From an uncultured Myxococcales bacterium (GTDB lineage Bacteria; Myxococcota_A; UBA9042), in NCBI GenBank assembly GCA_903919145.1, contig CAIXGW010000016.1, positions 49,367 through 113,366 on the forward strand: a DNA stretch of 64,000 nucleotides, written 5' to 3'. A program made the position numbers and the translations under genes. Numbering within the stretch: position 1 is the first letter of the stretch; the number at the start of each line of letters is the position of its first letter. Shown here piece by piece: positions 10,601 through 19,296 of this stretch. Under the pieces are notes generated by a model. It worked only from the letters and a program-made list of their open reading frames with translations, did no database searches and was not told where the DNA came from.

Positions 10601-12217
10601 CCGCACGGTCACATCTGCCGGTCCCACCGAGCCGGCGGGGGCAAGGCCCTGGACCGTCAGCTCTGCGCCAGCAGAAACACTTGCGGTAGAAAGAACTTGC
10701 GAAGCCTGAAGCGCGCCGATCCGCAGCTGGGTGGCTTGGCCGTGGCCCTGAGTCCCCACCAGGTTCACTTGCACCAGCGGCCCGCCCAGCGGCGGCAGGG
10801 TCGCCGGGGTCACCGATTGGATCTGCGGCTGCGGCGCCAGATAGGTAAAACCCTTTGGCTTTGACAGGGTCGCGATGCCCAGCTGCACCTCAACGTCCAC
10901 CGCCAGCGGCAGCGCGGACCAGCTGACGGCTGGCACCGGTGGCACCACCACAAAGGTGGCCCCAAGGCCCTGACCGGCTGGACCCGGCAGCGCTTGCAGG
11001 ACCTTGACGGCCTGACCACCTAAGCGCACCACTGCGTTTTGGGCCATGGCGGCAGAAATCGGCCCAGAAACCGCCACGGCAACGCTGGCCAGCGCATTGA
11101 CTGGCAGGGCGTTTGGGGCCACGCCAAGCAGGTCAGCTCCTTGCTGCCCGTGGACGTAGTGGAACGCGCTCTGCAGCTCGGCGGAACCGTCCTGGTTGGT
11201 GTAGCGGACGTCCCAGCTGCCTTGGCTCGCCACCGTCGGCGCGTTGACCACCAGCTGGCTACCGCCACCGCTGCTGCCAACGATCTGGGCGGCCAGAGTC
11301 GTCTTGCCCTGCAGCCACTGCACCACGGCGCCGCTGCCAGAAAGGCCGGTGCCGGTCAGCAGCACCTGCGGCCCCGTGCCAATGCCGGCAGTCGCAGGAG
11401 AAACCATGGTAAGGGTAGGCGCTTGGCGGTAGGTAAAGCCCTTCTTGAGCAGCCCTTGGCCATCGGCGTCGACGGCGGTGACGTTGGCCGGACCCGGGCC
11501 ATGGGCCGGAGCCAGCACCATGGCAGTGTGCTCGTCTACCACCACCGCCTGCAGCGCTTGGCGGATGCCAAAGAAGAAGCGCGTCTGCGGGCCAAAGCCG
11601 CTGCCGGTCACGGTCACAGGGGTGCCACCGGCGCTGGGCCCATAGGTCGGTTGAACGGAAGTGACTGTAATGTCTGCTGTGTAGCGATACGCGTCGGGCA
11701 GGACCAGCTCCGGCCGGCCGGTGGCCACAACGGTCACATCGACCAGCCCGGGCGAACGCGGTGGCGCGGTGACTTGCACCGTTTGGTCGTCCAGCAATTG
11801 CAGATCCAGGCCGGGCGACTCGCCAAAGACCACCTGAATTGTGTCCTGCAGATCGAGCCCGCTCAGGGTCACCAGGTTCATCCCCAAAGAGGGCCCCTCG
11901 GCCGGCTCCAGCGACGACACCGTAGGGGCTTTGGGCTGCCAGGGAGCCTGCAGATCGCTCTTGGAGTTGCCATCGGCGGCTGAGCCAGAGGTCGCATCGC
12001 CCGGCAATTCTGCGGAGGTGTCGCCAGCGGAGCTTGAACCGTCCAGAGCTTGCGCCGATGGTGCTGAGGCGTCGTCTTGGCAACCGCATGCCAAGCTCAA
12101 GCCCAGGACGAGCAAGGCCAGCCACGCCAGCCTGCCGATCAATGGCACGCAGGCGCGCCGTGGCGCCGCGCGCTGGAGCCACAGGCTGCACCGGAGCTGC
12201 TGGGTTCGATCCGTCAC
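7682..12217 (-). CDS. Giant IPT/TIG-repeat lipoprotein with propeller-like C-terminus
   Basis: About 1511 residues from the GTG chosen here. A signal sequence ends in SLACGC, a somewhat atypical lipobox. Several IPT/TIG immunoglobulin-like repeats follow (motifs such as VQPTYGPSAGGTPVTVTGSGF). Next come a carboxypeptidase-regulatory-like segment (GLTDANGQVTISAPGL), a cysteine-rich module (CKPCSTPLDC, CLFPCTAASDCQPGYEC), and a run of BNR/YCF48-like propeller blades (LHWTGGNF, DVWVAGDRG, LAHWNG). The architecture suits a surface-exposed adhesion or sensing protein. The true start is uncertain: an upstream ATG at 12308 is possible, and neither site has a convincing ribosome-binding site. It is divergent from selD. 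Confidence 0.85.
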   Translation of the reverse strand: MTDRTQQLRCSLWLQRAAPRRACVPLIGRLAWLALLVLGLSLACGCQDDASAPSAQALDGSSSAGDTSAELPGDATSGSAADGNSKSDLQAPWQPKAPTVSSLEPAEGPSLGMNLVTLSGLDLQDTIQVVFGESPGLDLQLLDDQTVQVTAPPRSPGLVDVTVVATGRPELVLPDAYRYTADITVTSVQPTYGPSAGGTPVTVTGSGFGPQTRFFFGIRQALQAVVVDEHTAMVLAPAHGPGPANVTAVDADGQGLLKKGFTYRQAPTLTMVSPATAGIGTGPQVLLTGTGLSGSGAVVQWLQGKTTLAAQIVGSSGGGSQLVVNAPTVASQGSWDVRYTNQDGSAELQSAFHYVHGQQGADLLGVAPNALPVNALASVAVAVSGPISAAMAQNAVVRLGGQAVKVLQALPGPAGQGLGATFVVVPPVPAVSWSALPLAVDVEVQLGIATLSKPKGFTYLAPQPQIQSVTPATLPPLGGPLVQVNLVGTQGHGQATQLRIGALQASQVLSTASVSAGAELTVQGLAPAGSVGPADVTVRFADGSQATLVAGVQYLPTDVSLWGLLPGKGAKAGGTWVTLVGGGLGKVKSLWLGDAPVKVFQVLHDGAIRLRTPPGKPGAATLLAQLHSGEQRSLPKAFVYFDPISADNGTWGDAIDGAVNVTVLKKGKIGPVPGALVVLGSDPQTELQGLTDANGQVTISAPGLAGPLHVHATKAGWSAASVVAVNVENITVRLQEFPPAASGSGSGGGTGDPPPLPSYVTGTVVDADKYTVFPMGSCKNEPAVASQCKPCSTPLDCLAGTVCQEVAPPLVTGALAAAVPPNTAQKYCLFPCTAASDCQPGYECRAVGPDIAKVQFRCTPRIGTPQVRCEGSSGSIFGYPPQSPNNGVADSKGKFTVRVTPGDTAILCRSGYVDKISGEFVPLAMGLVRRLFSIPGQQQDGAVVQIQVPLDRTMRVRMDRIPMGAQATGLRQMTAGISLGSEGYIPTGQVTTYAQTDTLVFDRQPAPSLWSGENSDLRYELYGGLSQAYGASPNTTSQATHIDPRGLDRMAWLAPGATKAAASGAPLGSLASLDSAGELRVAVGDRGTILHWTGGNFTPQPSPTAADLRAVWLAPDGKGDGWIGGQDGLLLRKTGLGWQGWPQQAPRDVVAIAGRTAQDAWLVDDQSQLMHWNGAYWAGYPGPWPEAAPPKNKWDPLPPAKQIQALWHSPQGSLWMVGDQGAVVSGSLQLAAPLPEQITPAESMVFSAMASPTWLTLRSVWGTSDSDVWVAGDRGYLAHWNGAKWKVIATGITQPLWSVRGSGAGLPIEAVGGQGTWLRIHPSGEVQDLSASDLRVDLRGWLPTFDGGRIAAGQPVLVIGPYLEYPNLLLPVPGQPISGPGGAQQVTWTAEPGLDPTLNIVRIADYSYQTRWELFVKGTVMAVQLPDFAAMGASSPLPQGTAYVRLWRVYSPGLTVDAFSSKLLSSWAWISWAYAVRSTDEPDLLGAPNYQPQMQPTPQPQPGYDPPWKSK

Positions 12218-12417
12218 AACGCCATCCCACACAGGTCGCCTCTGGCCACCCCACCGCGATTTAGAGTAGCAGAGCCTGCGAGCCGCGCTACGGTCCAGCG
12301 CAGAGTTCATGATCCAGCGTAGAAAAGTCGCTGCTGCTGGCCAGTTGACTTGCATCGCTGTGGCAGCGGCGCGATCCTGCGGCACCGCTGGCCAGCCCGC
12401 CGGCCCACAGGTTCACC

Positions 12418-13515
12418 GTGACACACCCCCGCGAACTGCCCTCTGCATCCGTTCAGCTGTTGCCGCCCCTGACGAGCTTGTCTGCCACCGCCGGCTGTGC
12501 CGCCAAGATCGCCCAGGTAGACCTGCGCGCGGCGCTTGGGTTCTTGCCAAAGCGCAGCGACCTGCGGGTGCTGGTGGGCCTGGAAACCGGCGACGACGCC
12601 GCGGTCATCGAGCTGACGCCGGAAATCGCACTGGTAGAGACCGTGGATATCTTTACGCCCATCGTCGATGACCCCTTTGACTTCGGCCGGATCGCTGCCG
12701 CCAACGCCTTGAGCGACATCTACGCGATGGGAGCCAAGCCGCTGTCAGCGCTGTCTTTTGTGGCCTGGCCGATGGCGGACTTGGGGCCAGAAGGACTGGG
12801 GCAGATCCTGCAAGGCGCGCAGAGCGTTTGCGACGAGGCGGGCATCGTGCTGGCGGGTGGCCACTCGATCGTCGACAAAGAGCCAAAATTTGGCCTGTTT
12901 GTCACTGGGACGGTGCATCCGCAGCGGATCGTCCGCAACGACGGCGCCCAGGCAGGCGACGTGCTGGTGCTTACCAAGCCCATTGGCACCGGAATCCTAA
13001 CGACCGCCCGCAAGCGCGGCCTGATTGGCGACGCCGACCTGGCAGAAGCCGTGACCAACATGACCACCCTCAACGCCGCGGCCGCCGAGGCGATGATCGA
13101 GGTGGGCGTCCATGCCTGCACCGACGTCACCGGCTTTGGCTTGCTGGGCCATCTGGCCAATGTGCTGCGGGCCTCCAGCGTTCGCCTGCAAGAGAGCCTG
13201 GGGGCGCGCATCGATTTTGACGCAGTGCCGCTGCTGGCGAAGGTGCGCGATCTCACCGAGGCAGGGGTTTGCCCCGGCGGGACCAAGCGCAACCTGGCCT
13301 ACGCGGCCCCAGACGTGAAGTTCTCTAAGGACTTCAGCGAGGCCGATCAGCTGCTACTGGCGGACGCCCAGACTTCTGGCGGGCTGCTGATCTGCGTCTC
13401 GGCGACCAAGCTGGACAAGTTGCTGGTGGCGCTGTCTCGCCGCGACGTGCCGGTGCGCGCCGTGATTGGCCAGGTGGTGGCGGCCGATATTCCTGGATTT
13501 ATAGCGGTTGTTTAG
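12418..13515 (+). CDS. selD: Selenide, water dikinase
   Basis: SelD makes selenophosphate from selenide and ATP, the selenium donor for selenocysteine and selenouridine. At 365 residues the length is normal. The active-site segment reads AGCAAKI: the essential Cys and Lys are present, while the second Cys of the common GCGCK form is Ala. The AIRS-type ATP-binding motifs GDDAAV, NALSDIYAMGAKP and GGHSI are intact. The start is a GTG with AGG at 8 nt. No selA, selB, selenocysteine tRNA or recognisable selenoprotein lies in this window, so its selenium sink is elsewhere in the genome. Confidence 0.93.
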   Translation: MTHPRELPSASVQLLPPLTSLSATAGCAAKIAQVDLRAALGFLPKRSDLRVLVGLETGDDAAVIELTPEIALVETVDIFTPIVDDPFDFGRIAAANALSDIYAMGAKPLSALSFVAWPMADLGPEGLGQILQGAQSVCDEAGIVLAGGHSIVDKEPKFGLFVTGTVHPQRIVRNDGAQAGDVLVLTKPIGTGILTTARKRGLIGDADLAEAVTNMTTLNAAAAEAMIEVGVHACTDVTGFGLLGHLANVLRASSVRLQESLGARIDFDAVPLLAKVRDLTEAGVCPGGTKRNLAYAAPDVKFSKDFSEADQLLLADAQTSGGLLICVSATKLDKLLVALSRRDVPVRAVIGQVVAADIPGFIAVV

Positions 13516-13741
13516 GGCCAGCCAAGCGTACCGCCGCTGCAGCCGCTGGCGCCCGAGCAGGGCCCTGCGGTGAGCCTTGCTGGCGCCCGTGGGTGCGTGC
13601 TTGTCTAGATAAGCCAATGACATTCCTAAGAGCGACTGCAAGCCCTGGGGCGAAAAGTCGGCAGATTGCGCGCCGCGCCACCGGGCAGGGGCGGCGGCAG
13701 GATCTTGCGGGCCTTCGCCTTGGGCGTCGCCGCCGACCCTG

Positions 13742-13770
13742 TTGACCTATGACGCACTGCGTTGTAGCGT
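13742..13770 (+). promoter_or_regulatory. Possible housekeeping promoter of the fad pair
   Basis: TTGACC, 17 bases, TAGCGT, about 45 bases upstream of the fadI start. The -35 box is good but the -10 box is weak. It sits in the 299-base gap after selD, where nothing else is seen. Confidence 0.3.
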
Positions 13771-13814
13771 GGTCTGGCCCGCGAGTCGTCGGTCGCGGTG
13801 CTGGCGAGGACGCA

Positions 13815-15245
13815 ATGGCAACGCGCAAGAAAGCTTCTGCTGAAGGCAACTTGGACCTGGGGACGGCCCCCGCTGCGGCGACTGGTGCCGCAAGCCCTGA
13901 GGCACCGCCTGCCCCGGTGGCAGCCGCCGTGGCTGCCAAGGCTGCGCCTAGCCCCACAGTCATCATCGCCCCGGCGCGCGAGCGCATTGCCATCGTCTCG
14001 ACGCTGCGAACGCCGTTTTCGCGTTCCTGGAGCGATCTCAACGATGTCGACCCGGTCGAGCTATCGACCCAGGTCGCCCGCGAGCTGCTGTTCCGCCTAG
14101 AGCTGCCCTACCAAAAGGTCGATCAGGTGGTGTGGGGTACGGTGATCGCCGTGCCGCGCAGCCCCAACATCGCCCGCGAAGTCGCCTTGAATCTGGGCAT
14201 GTACCATGCGCACGGCGTGACCGTGTCGCGGGCCTGCGCCAGCGGCTTTCAGTCGATCGCTTCTGGCGCAGAGATGATCTGGGCAGGGGTGGCCGACGTC
14301 GTGCTGTGCGGCGGCGTCGATGTAACCAGCCATGCGCCGGTGACCTACAAGAAAGCCGTGGTAGACAAGCTTCTGGAACTGCAGAAAGCCAAGGGCATTG
14401 ACCTGCTCAAGAAGCTCCGCGGTCTGAACCCGCTGGATTTGCTGCCTTCGCCGCCGGCGCTGACCGAGCGGTACACCGGCAAGACCATGGGCGAGCACGC
14501 CGAAGAAATGGCCCAAAACTTTGGGATCAGCCGCGCCGCCCAAGAAGAATTGGCGATGCAGTCGCACCAGAAGGCCTATGCCGCGGTGCAGACAGGGCTG
14601 CTGGCGCAAGAAGTGATGACCGTGCAGACCCCCAAAGGTCCGATCAGCGCCGACAACCTGATCCGCGGCGACATGGACGCGGCCAAGCTGGCCAAGCTCA
14701 AGCCAGTTTTTGACCGCCGCAACGGCACCATCACTGCGGCGACCAGCTCGGCCCTGACTGACGGCGCCGGGGCCTGCCTCATCGCCCGCGAGTCGCGCGC
14801 CAAGGAGCTAGGCCTGCCGATCCTGGGCTACCTGCGCAGCTATGCGTTTGCCGGCCAGGATCCCAGAGAGAACATGCTGCTTGGCAACGTCTACTCGATG
14901 CCGCTTGCGATGGATCGCGCTGGCGTGGGTCTGGCCCAGCTGGACTTCATTGAAATCCACGAGGCCTTTGCCGCCCAGGTGCTCAGCAACCTCAAGATGC
15001 TCAAGGACCGCGAGTTCTTCCGCAGCAAGCTCGGTCGCGACCAAGCGCTGGGCGAGGTCGATCCGGCTCGCCTCAACGTCCGCGGCGGTTCGCTGGCCTA
15101 CGGTCACCCGTTTGCCGCGACGGGCATTCGCATCATCGGGTCCATGCTCCACACCCTGCGCCACAACGGCAAGTCGCTGGGCTTGGGCACGGCCTGTGCG
15201 GCTGGCGGCATGGGCGCAGCCATGGTTGTGGAAGTCGAAGGATAG
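13815..15245 (+). CDS. fadI: 3-ketoacyl-CoA thiolase (acetyl-CoA acyltransferase)
   Basis: A thiolase of the FadI type, 476 residues, cleaving 3-ketoacyl-CoA in fatty-acid beta-oxidation. The N-terminal 55 residues are an Ala/Pro-rich extension. The nucleophilic cysteine lies in SRACASGFQS, the C-terminal catalytic region in YGHPFAATG, and the second cysteine in GTACAAGGMG. The long insert around TERYTGKTMGEHAEEMA is typical of the FadI/HADHB branch. The ATG has GAGG five bases upstream; the ORF start 66 bases earlier has no such site. It lies 30 bases upstream of fadJ, so both subunits are probably co-transcribed. Confidence 0.93.
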   Translation: MATRKKASAEGNLDLGTAPAAATGAASPEAPPAPVAAAVAAKAAPSPTVIIAPARERIAIVSTLRTPFSRSWSDLNDVDPVELSTQVARELLFRLELPYQKVDQVVWGTVIAVPRSPNIAREVALNLGMYHAHGVTVSRACASGFQSIASGAEMIWAGVADVVLCGGVDVTSHAPVTYKKAVVDKLLELQKAKGIDLLKKLRGLNPLDLLPSPPALTERYTGKTMGEHAEEMAQNFGISRAAQEELAMQSHQKAYAAVQTGLLAQEVMTVQTPKGPISADNLIRGDMDAAKLAKLKPVFDRRNGTITAATSSALTDGAGACLIARESRAKELGLPILGYLRSYAFAGQDPRENMLLGNVYSMPLAMDRAGVGLAQLDFIEIHEAFAAQVLSNLKMLKDREFFRSKLGRDQALGEVDPARLNVRGGSLAYGHPFAATGIRIIGSMLHTLRHNGKSLGLGTACAAGGMGAAMVVEVEG

Positions 15246-15275
15246 CCTGGTCTTTTTCGATAAAGGGAGTCTGAC

Positions 15276-17432
15276 ATGACTACGCAAACCCAAGCGATTC
15301 GCCTGGAAGGCCCAGACGCCGACGGCATCGCCACCCTATGGATCGACTGCCCGGGCAAGAAGGTGAACACCCTGTCCGTGTCGCTATTGCCCGACTTCGA
15401 GAAGGCTTTTGCGGCGGTGCAGGCCAATTCGGCTATCCGCGGCTTGGTCCTGGCCTCGGGCAAAGAGAGCGGCTTCATTGCTGGAGCCGACATCGACGAC
15501 CTGGGCCAGGTGCGCACCGCTTCTGACGGCGAGAAGATCAGCCGCGAAGGCCAAGCGGCTCTTGGCAAGCTGGCTGACCTCAAGCTGCCCACGGTGGCCG
15601 CCATCCACGGCGAGGCGCTGGGCGGAGGCCTGGAGCTGGCTCTGGCGTGCAAGGCGCGTGTGTGCACGACCCACAAGAAGACCAAGCTGGGTCTGCCCGA
15701 AGTGATGCTGGGTCTGCTGCCGGGCGCCGGCGGCACAGTGCGGCTGCCCAAGCTGGTGGGGCTGACAGCCTCCTTGGACATGATGCTGACCGGCAAGACG
15801 ATTCGCGGCGAGAAGGCCCTGAAGATGGGCCTGGTCGACCGCTGCGTGCCGGCTCCGCAGCTGATGGACGCGGCCCGCGGTCTGTGTCGCGACATGGTGC
15901 ACGGCAAGGTCGAGCCCAAGGCCAAGCACGGCGTCAAGGAAGAGGTCCAGTCTTTCTTGCTGGAGCGCAATCCGCTGGGCAAGATGATGGTGCTGAGCGA
16001 GGCCAAGAAGAAGGTTCTCAAGCAGACCAAGGGCATGTACCCGGCGCCCCTCAAGATTTTGGAGGTCCTGCACAAGGGCACCCTGGAAGCGGAAGCCCGG
16101 GCGTTTGGCGAGTTGCTGATGACCCCAGAGTCGGCTGGCCTGCGCCACCTGTTTGCGGCGATCTCCCACCTCAAGAAGGACGACGGGCCGGGCACGGCGG
16201 GCATCACCGGCCGCAAGGTGGCCCGCGTGGGCATGTTGGGCGCGGGTTTGATGGGCGCTGGAATTGCGACCGTCTTGGCCGACAACGGCGTGGAGGTCCG
16301 GCTGAAGGACCGCGAGCACACCGCCATTGGCCGGGCCCTGGACTACGCCCGCAAGGTGTACGGCAAGGCCAAAAAGAAGAAGGTCTACCCGCAGGCCGGC
16401 GTGGACGAGCGGATGGCGCGCATCTCTGGCGGCACCGACTGGGCGGGCATTGGCCAGGCCGACGTGCTGATCGAGGCGGTCTTTGAGGACCTGGGGCTCA
16501 AGCAGCGCCTGCTGGCCGAGTTTGAGGACGTCACCAAGCTCGGCGGGATCTTTGCCAGCAACACCAGCGCCTTGCCGATCACCGAGATTGCGGCCAAGGC
16601 GGCCCGGCCAGAGAACGTCATTGGCATGCACTTCTTCTCGCCCGTAGAGAAGATGCCGTTGGTCGAGGTCATCGTCACCGATCAGACTTCGCCCCAGGTG
16701 ACCAAGACCACTGTCGATATCGCCCGCAAGATGGGCAAGAACGTGATCGTGGTCAAGGATTGCGCGGGGTTCTACACCACGCGGGCCCTGGTCCCCTACA
16801 TGTCAGAGGCGATCTTCCTGGCGCTGGACGGCTACAAGCTGGAAGACATCGATGAGGCGGCCACCCGGGTCGGCTTTCCGGTGGGACCGATCACGCTGTC
16901 CGACGAAGTGGGCATCGACGTGGGGGTCAAGGTCCTTAAGGAAATGAAGCACTACTACGGCGAGCGCATGCAGCTGCCGCCGGACGTGTCGGCGGCCCTG
17001 ATGGAAGAAGGGCGCCTGGGCCGCAAGAACAACAAGGGCTTCTACCTGTACAAAGACGGCAAGTCGCTCAATGACGACAAGGGCCACAAGCAGATCGACG
17101 AGACGGTCTACCGCCACTTCCCGGGCGGCAAAGGCACCAAGCAGCCCGATTGGCGCGAGATGGCTGACCGCCTGATTCTCGGCTTGGTCAATGAAGCGGC
17201 TTTGTGCTTGCAGGAAGGGATCTTGCGCGACGCCTATGCCGGCGACCTGGGCGCTGTGATGGGCATTGGCTTTCCGCCGTTTGAGGGCGGGCCGTTCCGC
17301 TTTGTCGACCGCTTTGGGGCTCGCAGCACGGTCGACAAGATGCGCGGCCTGGAAGCCAAGTACGGCAAGCGCTTTGCCCCGTGCAAGCTGCTGGTAGAGA
17401 TGGCGGAGAGCGACGGCAAATTTTACCCCTAG
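15276..17432 (+). CDS. fadJ: Bifunctional enoyl-CoA hydratase / 3-hydroxyacyl-CoA dehydrogenase
   Basis: The 718-residue alpha subunit of the fatty-acid oxidation complex. The N-terminal crotonase domain (about 1-290) has the oxyanion-hole segment IAGADIDDL, GGGLELALACKARV and the glutamates of GLPEVMLGLLPGAGG. The NAD-binding Rossmann motif GMLGAGLMGAGIA begins near residue 320, and the HAD C-terminal domains follow with HFFSPVEKMPLVEV and the substrate motif GVGFPVGP-like segment. AAGGGAG precedes the ATG. With the adjacent FadI it should carry out three consecutive steps of beta-oxidation. Confidence 0.94.
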   Translation: MTTQTQAIRLEGPDADGIATLWIDCPGKKVNTLSVSLLPDFEKAFAAVQANSAIRGLVLASGKESGFIAGADIDDLGQVRTASDGEKISREGQAALGKLADLKLPTVAAIHGEALGGGLELALACKARVCTTHKKTKLGLPEVMLGLLPGAGGTVRLPKLVGLTASLDMMLTGKTIRGEKALKMGLVDRCVPAPQLMDAARGLCRDMVHGKVEPKAKHGVKEEVQSFLLERNPLGKMMVLSEAKKKVLKQTKGMYPAPLKILEVLHKGTLEAEARAFGELLMTPESAGLRHLFAAISHLKKDDGPGTAGITGRKVARVGMLGAGLMGAGIATVLADNGVEVRLKDREHTAIGRALDYARKVYGKAKKKKVYPQAGVDERMARISGGTDWAGIGQADVLIEAVFEDLGLKQRLLAEFEDVTKLGGIFASNTSALPITEIAAKAARPENVIGMHFFSPVEKMPLVEVIVTDQTSPQVTKTTVDIARKMGKNVIVVKDCAGFYTTRALVPYMSEAIFLALDGYKLEDIDEAATRVGFPVGPITLSDEVGIDVGVKVLKEMKHYYGERMQLPPDVSAALMEEGRLGRKNNKGFYLYKDGKSLNDDKGHKQIDETVYRHFPGGKGTKQPDWREMADRLILGLVNEAALCLQEGILRDAYAGDLGAVMGIGFPPFEGGPFRFVDRFGARSTVDKMRGLEAKYGKRFAPCKLLVEMAESDGKFYP

Positions 17433-17469
17433 CCCGCAAGCCTACATTTCTTGAACTAATGACCGAAAG

Positions 17470-17492
17470 CCCAATGGTATTGAGTGATTGGG
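17470..17492. other. Weak inverted repeat downstream of fadJ
   Basis: CCCAAT and ATTGGG separated by 11 bases, about 40 bases after the fadJ stop. There is no T-run, so termination here is only a possibility. Confidence 0.25.
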
Positions 17493-17601
17493 TGTAAGTT
17501 GGCCGTAGGATGCCCCAAGGGCCCAGCCGGATTGCCTTAGCATTGCAGCAGCTTTGCCGCCCCTGGACCCACCAGCGGGCAGGGGGCAACCGCGCAGCCT
17601 C

Positions 17602-17631
17602 TTGTCCGCCACGGTGGGCAAACTCTACAGT
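17602..17631 (+). promoter_or_regulatory. Possible promoter of the YiiX-like lipoprotein gene
   Basis: TTGTCC, 18 bases, TACAGT, about 45 bases upstream of the chosen start. Other candidate -10 boxes in this window share the TACACT/TAGACT/TACAGT form. Confidence 0.35.
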
Positions 17632-17676
17632 CGGGGTGACCCCAGCGATTGGGGCCGCGCCTTGGAGGACCCCGAC

Positions 17677-19263
17677 ATGCTGTCCAGAGCCCCCCTCAAG
17701 CGTCTTGGCTACCGCAGGGCTGCGCACCCGGTCCGCCCAGCCGTGCTGACCATGAGGCTGCTGGCGATGCTGGCGCTGGTCTTTGCCGTGGGTTGCGCGC
17801 CCGAAGCCGGCAACGCGCCGACCGAAGCCGATGGCAAGGCGTTGGCCAAGCTCGTCCAAGACGTCGAGACCGTGCACAAGCTGATTCTTGCCAACCCACC
17901 ACCCAACAAGAAGAAGTCAGAGGGCGACCTGACCGCCGACCAGCGCTCTAAGCTGCTGTCGCTGTGGGGGCCGCACGTCGACCACGATCTGGCGTTGGCT
18001 TCGTACCAAGAGCGCTTCTTGGATACCTGGCGCGGCGCTGGCGAATTTGACGATCAGACCCGCGCGCTCTCGGTGGGGGTGGCGGCGCTGGCGGTGCGGG
18101 TGTCGAGCAACCTGGACTTTCTGGAGATCGGCCTGCGCAGCGAGGCAGCTGAAGCGGCGATGGAAGATGCTTCGCCAGAGTACGGCTTGATGAGCGGCCA
18201 CTTTCACCGGATTCTGATCGACACCGCCAAGCCCCACACCCAGCTCAAGCTTCAGCTCGCGCTGGAGGCGCTGCGGCGGCGCCTGACAGAATTTCGCAGC
18301 AAGAAGCGCCCCAAAGACGCGCCGTTTGTGGTCGTGTCTGACAAGGGGCTGCTGCTGGCCGAGGATGTCGAGCGCCGCTACAACTCGGTGGCGCCGCGGC
18401 TCATGGCGCGGGCCATGGGCAAGGTCACCGGCGGCCAGCTACAGACCTTGAGCGGAGCCCTGGTGACCAACATCGCCCTGTGGCTGGGCGACACCCGGCT
18501 GCGCGGGGCCCGCAAGAGCCTGATTTCCGCAGAGCAGGTCGAGTGGCTGGCCACCCAGGCCCAGCCGGGCGACGTCATTGTAGAGCGCCGCAACTGGTAT
18601 CTCTCTAACCTTGGCTTGCCTGGATTCTGGCCCCACGCGGAGCTCTACATCGGCACGCCCGCCGAGATGGCCGCCGCGCTAGACAAAGACCCAGACGTGA
18701 TCAAGGTTTTTGGCGCCGCCGGCCTCACCGGATGGCTGCAGGCCAAAGCGCCGGACACGTGGGCCCACTACAGCGAGCTGGCAGCCGACGGCAAGCCGCA
18801 CCGGATTCTTGAAGCGATCAGCGACGGTGTGCTGTTCTCTAGCCTCAACGAGGCCGCCCAGGCCGACTACGTGGGGGTGCTGCGGCCGCGCCTGAGCAAC
18901 CTCGACCGCGCGCAGGCGATCGCCAAGGCTTTTGACCAGATCGGCAAGCCCTACGACTTTGATTTCGACTTCTTGACGCTGGACCTGCTGGTGTGCAGCG
19001 AAGTTGTGTACCAGGCGTACCTGCCGGAGAAAGCCAAACAGACCGGGCTGTTGCTGCCGCTGACCGAAGTGATGGGCCGCAAGACCCTGCCGCCCAATGA
19101 CATCATTCGCACTTTTGACCAGCAGTACGGTACAGCGCAACAGCAGTTTGATTTTGTGGCATTTCTTGATGGGCGCGAGGCGACGCGCTCGGCAATCCTT
19201 GGCTCGGAGGCGGATCTGCGCGCTTCGTGGCGGCGGCCCAAGTGGGACCTGTCGCAGCAGTAG
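17677..19263 (+). CDS. Lipoprotein with permuted papain-like (YiiX/YaeF-type) domain
   Basis: A 528-residue lipoprotein with lipobox VFAVGC. The ATG at 17677 was chosen because GGAGG lies 8 nt upstream; an internal ATG at 17752 lacks a ribosome-binding site. The C-terminal half carries the permuted NlpC/P60 signature: QPGDVIVER, then FWPHAELYIG with the catalytic His, then LLVCSEVVYQAYL with the catalytic Cys. The His-before-Cys order is that of the YiiX/YaeF/LRAT branch. The N-terminal half is helical and unrecognised. A cell-wall or lipid amidase/acyltransferase role on the inner face of the envelope is likely; the substrate is unknown. Confidence 0.8.
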   Translation: MLSRAPLKRLGYRRAAHPVRPAVLTMRLLAMLALVFAVGCAPEAGNAPTEADGKALAKLVQDVETVHKLILANPPPNKKKSEGDLTADQRSKLLSLWGPHVDHDLALASYQERFLDTWRGAGEFDDQTRALSVGVAALAVRVSSNLDFLEIGLRSEAAEAAMEDASPEYGLMSGHFHRILIDTAKPHTQLKLQLALEALRRRLTEFRSKKRPKDAPFVVVSDKGLLLAEDVERRYNSVAPRLMARAMGKVTGGQLQTLSGALVTNIALWLGDTRLRGARKSLISAEQVEWLATQAQPGDVIVERRNWYLSNLGLPGFWPHAELYIGTPAEMAAALDKDPDVIKVFGAAGLTGWLQAKAPDTWAHYSELAADGKPHRILEAISDGVLFSSLNEAAQADYVGVLRPRLSNLDRAQAIAKAFDQIGKPYDFDFDFLTLDLLVCSEVVYQAYLPEKAKQTGLLLPLTEVMGRKTLPPNDIIRTFDQQYGTAQQQFDFVAFLDGREATRSAILGSEADLRASWRRPKWDLSQQ

Positions 19264-19296
19264 CCGCCCCCCTTCCCAGACTTTCTTGAGGCATCT

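Noticed and set aside
12200-12225. T-loop-like ggttcgatcc suggesting a tRNA
   Set aside because: It lies within the N-terminal codons of the giant lipoprotein and no acceptor or anticodon arm pairs around it.
13499-14041. 180-residue minus-strand ORF
   Set aside because: It is antisense to the start of fadI and to the gap before it, with no ribosome-binding site.
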